Shown here: positions 1-7,220 of the stretch, piece after piece
Numbering within the stretch: the first letter of the stretch is position 1
How the letters are laid out: each line of letters starts with the position of its first letter
Assembly (NCBI GenBank): GCA_947589095.1
Contig: CANQBX010000014.1
Span: 1-64,000, forward strand
Source of the DNA: an uncultured Lachnospiraceae bacterium
GTDB lineage: Bacteria; Bacillota; Clostridia; Lachnospirales; Lachnospiraceae
Length of the DNA: 64,000 nucleotides
Direction of reading: 5' to 3'
Position numbers and translations under genes: made by a program
The notes under the pieces: generated by a model
The model's input: only the letters and a program-made list of their open reading frames with translations
Told to the model about the DNA's origin: nothing
Databases searched by the model: none

Positions 1-117
1 CCCACGCTTCTGCGGCTTATCAAGCGGATTGAGGTCGGAGAAAAGAAAATCGAGGACGGGCGCACCGTCCGGGACATTAAAATCCACTACAATTTCGTGG
101 GCTATATCGAAGCCTGA
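1..117 (+). CDS. Serine recombinase (Tn4451/TnpX type), C-terminal fragment
   Basis: The reading frame is open from the first base and stops at 115-117, giving the last 38 residues of a larger protein. The ending (an ERIEVGEKK-like run, then IHYNFVGYIEA before the stop) matches what I know of the C-terminal DUF4368 region of large serine recombinases carried by Tn4451-like integrative elements in Clostridia. These enzymes excise and insert their element through a covalent serine intermediate. The catalytic domain lies outside the window, so family assignment rests on this tail alone. The element end should lie shortly after the stop, because downstream sequence reads as unrelated coding DNA. 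Confidence 0.7.
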   Translation, partial: PTLLRLIKRIEVGEKKIEDGRTVRDIKIHYNFVGYIEA

Positions 118-495
118 CACAAAAAGACCCGGCTCCGGGCCGGGTACATATCAACCACAACCGTTTCGCCGGTTGCCAGTATTCACACCATTCTTTATGC
201 AAGATTCTCATTTGATTTTGTTGGTAAAGATATCCTTCTGTCAACGGATGCTTTGGGAAAACAGAAAGACTTGCTGTCAAGGGCAGCCAGATATGCGGAT
301 ATGACCCGAATTTCGTCACAGTTTCTCGATCTGCTGGATTATGCGGCGGATGTGAACAGCAATTACGATATGAAGAATTATAACCGGGAATTTCTGACCG
401 TACATTTCAGCCTGAATGACGACGGCGATGCGATGGTGAAAGCTGAGAACAATGTGAAACTGTATAATGCATTAAAAAAAGAGGCGCAAAAATGA
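118..495 (+). pseudogene. 5'-truncated gene of unknown function upstream of helicase
   Basis: The frame is open from directly after the recombinase stop to the stop at 493-495. From about 205 on it reads like normal coding sequence (FDFVGKDILLSTDALGKQK and onward), ending in ALKKEAQK. No ATG or GTG start with a ribosome binding site is present; the only common start is a TTG at 253. I interpret it as the 3' part of a longer gene cut off by insertion of the element ending upstream. Its stop overlaps the start of the helicase gene (ATGA at 492-495), so the two genes were translationally coupled before truncation. I do not recognise the family. Confidence 0.55.
128..144 (+). terminator. Possible terminator hairpin after the recombinase
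   Basis: Six-base GC arms (128-133 and 139-144) flank a five-base loop just after the recombinase stop. No T-run follows, so this may be a terminator or part of the element's end structure. Confidence 0.35.
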
Positions 496-2636
496 ACCTG
501 ACTGAGAATCAACTTCGAGCAGTAAATGAAATCGACCACAACCTGCAGATAATAGCCTGTGCCGGATCCGGCAAAACGGAAGTCATTTCAAGACGCATAG
601 CGAAGATATTGAGTGACAAAACAGACATTGTCCCGGAAAATGTTGTCTGCTTTACCTTTACGAATAAGGCGGCCGATTCCATGAAACGCCGGATCGAGAC
701 TGCGGTGAAAGCTGGCGACGAGTCTGGACCGGATATCGGCAGGATGTATATAGGAACGATCCATAGTTTCTGCGTGTACCTCCTGCAGAATTATACAGAC
801 AGGTTCCGGGATATCCGAATTCTGGATAATGTGAAAACGTTCCATTTCATATCACGGTACAATAAGGCCATAGGCATGGATGAATGGGGACTTTCCGCGA
901 ATACATTTTCCGTGAGGCTCTTTTCGGATTGCATCAGTAAACTGGCAGATGATTATCTGAACCGCGACACATGGGAAGACAAGGACAGAAAAGTATTTGA
1001 TTCCTACAGAAGATGCCTGTATGACCATGGATTTATTGATTTTACTTTCCTGATCCTTGAGACACTGCTGGCTATCGACACAGATCCGGGACTGCGGGAA
1101 TACCTTTCGGGCATTAAGTATCTTACAGTGGATGAGTACCAGGATATTGATGACCTGCAGGAACAGATGATCAGGAAGATCGTCAATTTCGGGGCAAATA
1201 TCTGTGTGGTGGGCGATGACGACCAGACGATCTATCAGTTCCGCGGCAGCAATGCGGACCATATGATCAATTTCGCGGACCATTACCGTGATGTGGTGCA
1301 GGTACGCCTTGATACAAATTTCAGATGCTCGCCGGGAATCGTTGATGTGGCGGAAACGGTGATCCGGAAGAACGGAAGGCGCATCGATAAGCATATGGCG
1401 TCCGGACGGCAGGAAATACGGTCGGAGATCGCTGCGGAGAGGTACCAGTCTGAAGAGGATGAATGGGAACAGATTGCTGACCGGATAGAGACATTACATA
1501 GCAGCGGTATCAGTTACAACGAGATCGCAGTGCTGTTCCGCAAAGGCAAACGAATCGGCGCCCTTGGGAAAGAACTGGAGCTCAGGGGGATCCCATATAT
1601 TGCGGACAGTGCGAGTTCCTTCTTCTCCGGACGGTATTTTAAGTGCTTCCTGCAGACGCTGCAGCTTCTGACTGATCCGGATAAGGCAAAGTTCGTGGAA
1701 TGCTGGGAGGGTATCATCAGCGGGGAATATATATCGAGCGGCTTCCGATACATCAGAAGGCAGCAGTCAGGAGGCCGGTGGTTACATTCGATCTTTTCCG
1801 ACTTTATTGATACCATCCATTTCCTGGACGAGGGATATGACGATATAGTGATAAGGAAGGATGACGCGGGCGGTTTCATGAGGATACTGGATGATTACGA
1901 AGACATCTTTGGTGACAGGCAGTTATCTGCCAAGATCGATGGTATTATAGAATTTGTCGATCGCAATGCTATTGAGGAGTATAAATACCACAGTTTCAGG
2001 ATCCCTTCAGAGCCTGAGGCAGTCAATATCATGACGGTCCATAAAGCGAAGGGTCTGGAGTTCGACACAGTGTTTATCCCGGAGCTCCAGGAAGGGGAAT
2101 TCCCGCCTGGCAATATGGGAGGCAAGAAATACTGGCATGTACTGGGCGGAAGCTTTAAGGAGAACAAAGATAAATACGAAGCATCGGTTGATGATGAGCG
2201 GAAACTCTTTTATGTCGCGGTGACCAGGGCAAAGAGAAACCTGTTCTTATCGTACCAGCTTACGAAGAAAGGATTGTCACGGTTTGTAAAGGAAGCAGCG
2301 GATTCATCGTACCTAACGGTTGACAGGGAAGATTTTAAGGTTACGGTTCCATCGGGAAATTCCTGCAGAAGGGACTCGTGGCCGGCTTATGATCTGAATT
2401 ATTCAATGAGTGGATCGCAATGGGGGAGGGGAACAGGCATGTCAGTAAGGAATGGTAATGATTATCTGCAGGAAATGGAATACAGGAAACAGGTAAAAGC
2501 GGTTAGGGATAAGGTGTTGGATTATTATGGTACGGCAGCTCATTGCTTTAGGGGCGCGATGGGAGATTATATGAGTGCCAGGTCGATGTCGGATGACCAG
2601 ATCCTGGAAGAAGCGAAACGACTTCATATTATTTAG
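492..2636 (+). CDS. UvrD/Rep-like superfamily 1 DNA helicase
   Basis: This 714-residue protein has the SF1A helicase motifs in order. There is a Q-motif-like start (LTENQLRAV), Walker A GSGKT with K28, motif Ia (CFTFTNKAAD), Walker B DEYQD at 214-218, motif III (GDDDQTIYQFRGS), motif IV (FRCSPGI), motif V (IMTVHKAKGLEFD) and motif VI (FYVAVTRAKR near 575-582). All catalytic residues appear intact, so it should be an active 3'-5' DNA translocase. It starts inside the stop codon of the truncated upstream gene. Location beside a recombinase and ahead of other accessory genes suggests a mobile or defence context. A GajB-like role was considered, but no GajA is visible. Confidence 0.88.
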   Translation: MNLTENQLRAVNEIDHNLQIIACAGSGKTEVISRRIAKILSDKTDIVPENVVCFTFTNKAADSMKRRIETAVKAGDESGPDIGRMYIGTIHSFCVYLLQNYTDRFRDIRILDNVKTFHFISRYNKAIGMDEWGLSANTFSVRLFSDCISKLADDYLNRDTWEDKDRKVFDSYRRCLYDHGFIDFTFLILETLLAIDTDPGLREYLSGIKYLTVDEYQDIDDLQEQMIRKIVNFGANICVVGDDDQTIYQFRGSNADHMINFADHYRDVVQVRLDTNFRCSPGIVDVAETVIRKNGRRIDKHMASGRQEIRSEIAAERYQSEEDEWEQIADRIETLHSSGISYNEIAVLFRKGKRIGALGKELELRGIPYIADSASSFFSGRYFKCFLQTLQLLTDPDKAKFVECWEGIISGEYISSGFRYIRRQQSGGRWLHSIFSDFIDTIHFLDEGYDDIVIRKDDAGGFMRILDDYEDIFGDRQLSAKIDGIIEFVDRNAIEEYKYHSFRIPSEPEAVNIMTVHKAKGLEFDTVFIPELQEGEFPPGNMGGKKYWHVLGGSFKENKDKYEASVDDERKLFYVAVTRAKRNLFLSYQLTKKGLSRFVKEAADSSYLTVDREDFKVTVPSGNSCRRDSWPAYDLNYSMSGSQWGRGTGMSVRNGNDYLQEMEYRKQVKAVRDKVLDYYGTAAHCFRGAMGDYMSARSMSDDQILEEAKRLHII

Positions 2637-2915
2637 CTTAATAAGATGGATAGCACTTCGTCTTGCCGGTGGTTGTGTGTATTGTCTGTTGTGGCATAGC
2701 CTTTCATGAACCGGATATGTGATGGTTGTGTAATGAAAATAGAATAATCTATCGATTCGAGAAAATGTACTGTTTGAACCGGGTATTGGAAGAGAAAAAC
2801 GATAGCCATCAATTGTCTATTCTTTTGGAAGAGCAAAAACAAGACTGCGAGTGGACACTACAAAACGTGTATCAATTGTTTTGTGCGAAACCATATCAAT
2901 CGATAAAGGAGAAAG

Positions 2916-5900
2916 ATGATGAGCGATTTTAGGATTAAAAACGGTGTTTTGAAGGAATACCGTGGTTCCAGAGATAATGCAATCATTCCGATGGGAGTGA
3001 CAAGCATTGGCAGCTTTTCTTTTTCTGGTTGCAAAGGCCTGACGAGCGTAACAATTCCAGACAGCGTGAAGAGTATCGATAACTATGCATTTCAATACTG
3101 TACTAGCCTGACGAATGTAACAATTCCGGACAGCGTGAAGAGTATCGGTAACTATGCATTTCAACACTGTACCAGCCTGACAAGTATGACGATTCCCAAT
3201 AGCGTGACGAGTATTGGTATAGGACTCTTCGAGAGTTGCAGCAGTCTGACAAGTGCGTCGATACAGGACGGCGTGACTAGTATTGGCGAAAGACTCTTTG
3301 AAAACTGCAGCAGCCTGGCAAGTGTGATGATTCCTAACAGTGTGACAAATATCGAAAATTGTGCCTTTGGAGGATGCAGCAATCTAACAAACCTAAAAAT
3401 TCCAGACAGCGTGAAGAGTATCGGTAGCTATGCATTTCAGTACTGTACTAGCCTGACAAGTATGATGATTCCAAATAGCGTGGCTAGTATTGGTATAGGA
3501 CTCTTCGAGAGTTGCAGCAGTCTGACAAGTGTGACGATACCGGACGGGGTGACAAGTATTGGTGAAAGATTCTTTGAAAACTGCAGCGGCCTGACAGGTG
3601 TGATGATACCGAACAGTGTGACAAGTATCGGTGGGTATGCTTTTGCCGGGTGTAGCGGTCTGACAAGTGTAATAATTCCCGACAGTGTGACAAGTATCGG
3701 TGGGTATGCTTTTGCTCGTTGCGGTGTTCTGACAAATGTGATAATTCCTGATGGTGCGACAGGCATCGGCGGTGGTGCTTTTGCGGGATGCAGCAAACTG
3801 ACGAATGTAACTATTCCGGACAGTGTGAAAAGTATCGACTATAATGCGTTTTCAGACTGTAATAATTTAATGGAAGTAATTTTTAAAAAGAAGTATCCTA
3901 AACTTGATAATAAAATCTTTGATCCTCATAAACCGGATTTTCCGATGGAGGATCTACAAACCACGAACAACATTCCTGTCGCACTAATAGATAATTTTTT
4001 ACCCGTTGATATTGAAAAAAAGCGACCGTATCTGCTCCTGTTTCAGACTTCAAAGGGATGGAAACAGCGGGTAAGAGCAGATGTGACAGAGAAAAATGCA
4101 GATACCATTGTAAATAATACTATTGCATTGATACAGGAGTTCCCCAAATTACTGAAGAGGGCAGGCCTGCAGGCAGCGGAGTTTGCACTAGAATATCAGA
4201 CCGGCGTCCGGGCGGAGACTTTTCGTTCCCTGCTGAATGTGCTGGAAGAAAAGAACTGTTTGGAAGCAGTAGAGGCTCTGCGGAAGGATCCAGGGCTGAG
4301 GGGAAAATTGGAAGAGGGGCAGCCGAGTACAGCACAAGAGCAACTGTTGGATCCTATTGAAAAGGCAGTACAGGAACACTGGGTATATGACGATACTACA
4401 AATAAAGTATGTTCTGGAATAGAGTACTTGGTAAGATCAGGCGCCGTGCTTCCACATTATGCAGGGCGTGAACAACTGGCATCCAGTGCAGTACTGGCTT
4501 TTGTGATCACGGCTTATGCGAGACAAACAACTAAGGTCAAAAATGGTATATCATACTACAGGAATGGATATTTTCCGCTTACGGCGGATAATATGGCTGA
4601 TCAGATAGCTGCTGCCCTTAATGGTGAGGAACTGCTTACTTTCCTCGAAAAGGGGATTTATAGACAGAGCTTTGATGAAACAACCTTTCTGTTCATTCCC
4701 GCATTGGCGCGATATGCGGATGAATCCCGAACTGCCAAACTAATCTCGCAAATGAAGGAATGGGAAAACTGGAGAAAATATACAAGGAAAGGAAGGGAAA
4801 GCATCATGATTGCCCGCGGCGCATTGATGCTTAATGACAGCCGCTCTGCAATGCTTCATATGGAAAAAGTTGGGCAATTGGATGCATATGCAAAACTGCG
4901 AGGCACGGATGCGCAGACTCTGCGGGATTCGATAATGGTCGATTTTGGACTGAATGAGGATGGCAGGAAATCGTATGATCTTGGAAATAAGATAATCAGC
5001 GCATTCATTGGACATGACCTGAAAGTCCAGCTTTACGATGAAGAAGTGTCGAAAGAAGTGAAATCCCTGCCGAAAAGAGGCTCAGATCCTGACAAGTATT
5101 ATGCAGCAAGCAAGGATCTTGCTGAAATGAAAAAAAACGTGAAAAAAGTTGTTATGGCCAGAAACGACCAACTGTTTAAGGATTTTCTAACTGGAAAGAC
5201 GGTATCTGCAGCTAATTGGAAGAAGGCTTATCTGAATAATCCAATACTTTACCGTGTTGCAGAGCTCTTAGTATGGTATCAGGGAACAGTTTCCTTTATA
5301 TTGAGCCAGGACGGGCCGATCAGAAACGATGGAACAAGCTATGAGATTACAGAAGAAGAGATCTGTGTGGCACATCCCATGGAAATGGATCCGCAGAGCG
5401 TGAAAGCATGGCAGCGATATTTCACGTCCCATGCTCTCCGGCAGCCTTTTGAGCAGATATGGGAGCCGGTAATTGATCCTAATACAATACAACCGGATCG
5501 CTATAGTGGGCAGAAGGTATCCGTGTTCCGTTTTATAAATCAAGTTAAACATGGCATCTATTTTTACGAGGATAACTTTTATGCAGATATATATTTCTCT
5601 TGCATAGGATGTGATTTGGAAGGAATACGCACAAAAGAAACCGCCAGACGTCATGAAATCGGTCCGGATGAAACTTTTACGCTAGGTAAATTCCGTTGTA
5701 ATAATGGATATTCACGACAGGTAAACCATATTGTTTCTCTTTTGGACCGCTGGACAGTAACTGGACGATTGCTAAAGGATGATGTTTCTGTTAGGAATCA
5801 GTTAGATAGTTTTACAGTGGCACAGATCATGGGATTTATTCGTCTAACCTCAGAGAACAACTGCCCGAACTGTGCAGCGATGCTTTTGCAATATAAGCAG

Positions 5901-5948
5901 GAACACTATCCGGAGTTTGATCCAATGGCGGAATTTACATTGGAGTAA
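2916..5948 (+). CDS. BspA-type leucine-rich-repeat protein fused to a DUF4132-like domain
   Basis: The 1010-residue protein begins with about 13 tandem 23-residue LRR_5/BspA-like repeats (residues ~24-325; consensus like SVTSIGxxAFxxCxxLTxVTIPD). A ~680-residue C-terminal part follows. It carries features I associate with DUF4132: a helical region, then AHPMEM near residue 820 followed by a tryptophan and an LRQPFEQIW segment near 845-855. There is no signal peptide or membrane segment, so unlike surface BspA proteins it is probably cytoplasmic. The start ATG at 2916 (with a second ATG directly after) follows AAAGGAGAAAG. The 279 bp before it show no convincing gene. Function unknown; recognition by the LRR part is an inference. 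Confidence 0.8.
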   Translation: MMSDFRIKNGVLKEYRGSRDNAIIPMGVTSIGSFSFSGCKGLTSVTIPDSVKSIDNYAFQYCTSLTNVTIPDSVKSIGNYAFQHCTSLTSMTIPNSVTSIGIGLFESCSSLTSASIQDGVTSIGERLFENCSSLASVMIPNSVTNIENCAFGGCSNLTNLKIPDSVKSIGSYAFQYCTSLTSMMIPNSVASIGIGLFESCSSLTSVTIPDGVTSIGERFFENCSGLTGVMIPNSVTSIGGYAFAGCSGLTSVIIPDSVTSIGGYAFARCGVLTNVIIPDGATGIGGGAFAGCSKLTNVTIPDSVKSIDYNAFSDCNNLMEVIFKKKYPKLDNKIFDPHKPDFPMEDLQTTNNIPVALIDNFLPVDIEKKRPYLLLFQTSKGWKQRVRADVTEKNADTIVNNTIALIQEFPKLLKRAGLQAAEFALEYQTGVRAETFRSLLNVLEEKNCLEAVEALRKDPGLRGKLEEGQPSTAQEQLLDPIEKAVQEHWVYDDTTNKVCSGIEYLVRSGAVLPHYAGREQLASSAVLAFVITAYARQTTKVKNGISYYRNGYFPLTADNMADQIAAALNGEELLTFLEKGIYRQSFDETTFLFIPALARYADESRTAKLISQMKEWENWRKYTRKGRESIMIARGALMLNDSRSAMLHMEKVGQLDAYAKLRGTDAQTLRDSIMVDFGLNEDGRKSYDLGNKIISAFIGHDLKVQLYDEEVSKEVKSLPKRGSDPDKYYAASKDLAEMKKNVKKVVMARNDQLFKDFLTGKTVSAANWKKAYLNNPILYRVAELLVWYQGTVSFILSQDGPIRNDGTSYEITEEEICVAHPMEMDPQSVKAWQRYFTSHALRQPFEQIWEPVIDPNTIQPDRYSGQKVSVFRFINQVKHGIYFYEDNFYADIYFSCIGCDLEGIRTKETARRHEIGPDETFTLGKFRCNNGYSRQVNHIVSLLDRWTVTGRLLKDDVSVRNQLDSFTVAQIMGFIRLTSENNCPNCAAMLLQYKQEHYPEFDPMAEFTLE
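2985..3890 (+). repeat. Tandem 69-bp LRR-coding repeats with a 276-bp higher-order unit
   Basis: Thirteen copies of a 69-bp unit code the LRRs. Units 3-6 and units 7-10 match each other pairwise better than they match neighbours (for example the IGIGLFESC and IGER-FFENC units recur 276 bp apart). This points to block duplication of four repeats at once. Confidence 0.8.
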
Positions 5949-6161
5949 TTGACGTGCTTAGGCGTTGCAATGGCGAGAAGTATTGATTCGGATGCTTTTA
6001 GCAACTGTACAAGTTTAGCAAATGTGGTGATTCCGAATAGTGTGACCAGTATAAATAGAAATACCTTTTTAGGATGCGTTAATCTGACGATTTATGCATA
6101 TGCGGGATCCTATGCAGAGCAATATGCAAAAGAGTATCATATACCGTTCGAAACAATATAA
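5949..6161 (+). CDS. Short LRR (BspA-like) fragment
   Basis: This short frame directly follows the LRR-DUF4132 gene. It codes about one and a half BspA-type repeats (SIDSDAFSNCTSLANVVIPNS) and then the typical end of such proteins (a YAYAGSYAEQYAKEYHIPF-like tail). A likely start is the ATG at 5970 rather than the TTG at 5949, although neither has a strong ribosome binding site. It looks like the 3' remnant of a second LRR gene, or a piece displaced from the end of the preceding gene. Whether it is translated is unclear. Confidence 0.45.
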   Translation: MTCLGVAMARSIDSDAFSNCTSLANVVIPNSVTSINRNTFLGCVNLTIYAYAGSYAEQYAKEYHIPFETI

Positions 6162-6223
6162 GTAATGCAAATTGACGCGTAAAAGCCAGATAAAGATTAA
6201 AGTACAATAAGGAGTAACGGAAA

Positions 6224-6271
6224 ATGGCAGACAAAGGAGGAATGAACGATGAAACTGTTACTGTGTGCTGA
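6224..6271 (+). CDS. Putative 15-codon leader ORF coupled to the SbcD-like gene
   Basis: An ATG at 6224 follows AAGGAGTAACGGAAA, a good ribosome binding site. The frame runs 15 codons and ends at 6271, inside the next gene. The leader contains the AAAGGAGGAA ribosome binding site of the downstream gene (start 6249). Translating ribosomes could therefore open or couple initiation of the cluster. No known peptide family. Confidence 0.4.
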   Translation: MADKGGMNDETVTVC

Positions 6272-7220
6272 TGTACAGCTTGGGGCTGTCTGCACAGAAA
6301 ATCTGGGTGTGGAGCTGTCCCACAAGTGGCAGGCTGCCAGAACGGAGAAGCTGTCGGATCTCATCGATAAGGCGGCACAGAATAATGATGGTTATGTGGC
6401 ATTGTTTGGTCGTATGTTTGGACAGGATCGGGTATCGGAGTCTGTGATTGACTGCCTTTTTCAGGCGGTGAAAGAAGATAAGCATATTCAGGTACTGACC
6501 TTTTTGTCCGTGGATGAGTACAACCGTATCAATTATAGAAATGACATTCCTGAGAATCTGCATTTGATCTGTATGCAGACGGCAGACAGCTTTAAGGATG
6601 ATGTTATTGCCCTTCGCATCGATAAAGGTTCTGTTGAACTGCAGCTGGCAGATAATGATCCTGTATGGATCAGAAAGAATGCCGGCGGCAGGTATGTTTT
6701 GAATACCATGGAAGAGGAACAAGTCATTCCTTCCTTTGAACCGGTCGGCTTTGAGGATGCGGATGGCTCTATGGCGGGCTATTCTCTGCTTGAATGGACG
6801 GATGATAAACTGATCGGGGTAAGTTCAGCGGGGAACCAGAAGTATGCTTTTCAGTCTGTTGAGCTGAAGATTCTTCCGGAAGACGGTCAGAAGGACATCC
6901 TCAGAAAGATTAATGCGGCAGTGGCAAATATCGATGTCGATACATTTCTCCGCATAACGATCGTTGGACGCTCCGCATTCGGCATTACTTTAAACAGCGA
7001 TGCTTTGAAATCCCAGCTTCAGAACAAAATCTTCTTCGTTGAGGTTTATGACAATACGATTATGGACATCGATGAGGAATCGTTTGAAAATGACATTTCT
7101 CTGCGCAGCGAGTTTGTACGGCTTGCTCTTCAGGATGATTCCCTGAGTGAATCCGAGCGGAACAGACTGATCAGCTGCGGATGGAACGCATTAAACGGCG
7201 GGGAGGTGTCTGCTGAATGA
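6249..7220 (+). CDS. SbcD/Mre11-like protein lacking catalytic motifs (pseudo-nuclease)
   Basis: The 323-residue protein starts MKLLLCADVQLGA, directly comparable to the first motif of SbcD/Mre11 and YhaO-type calcineurin-like nucleases (KLLHTADxHLG). D8 is kept but the metal-binding His is Q10. The second motif (GDxxD) reads G54-R-M-F-G58, and no GNHD or GHxH motif is visible. It should therefore not bind the two metals or cut DNA. The gene overlaps the following SMC-like ATPase gene by 4 bp (7217-7220), the usual arrangement of Mre11-Rad50 pairs. I infer a structural subunit of that complex. Confidence 0.7.
   Translation: MKLLLCADVQLGAVCTENLGVELSHKWQAARTEKLSDLIDKAAQNNDGYVALFGRMFGQDRVSESVIDCLFQAVKEDKHIQVLTFLSVDEYNRINYRNDIPENLHLICMQTADSFKDDVIALRIDKGSVELQLADNDPVWIRKNAGGRYVLNTMEEEQVIPSFEPVGFEDADGSMAGYSLLEWTDDKLIGVSSAGNQKYAFQSVELKILPEDGQKDILRKINAAVANIDVDTFLRITIVGRSAFGITLNSDALKSQLQNKIFFVEVYDNTIMDIDEESFENDISLRSEFVRLALQDDSLSESERNRLISCGWNALNGGEVSAE

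Noticed and set aside
492..2636. Gabija GajB assignment for the helicase
   Set aside because: The protein is longer than GajB as I know it, and the only upstream partner is a short unrecognised fragment; no GajA nuclease motifs are visible.
2726..2932. 68-codon plus-strand frame before the LRR-DUF4132 gene
   Set aside because: Only a TTG start without a ribosome binding site, and it overlaps the start of the real gene; composition gives no support.
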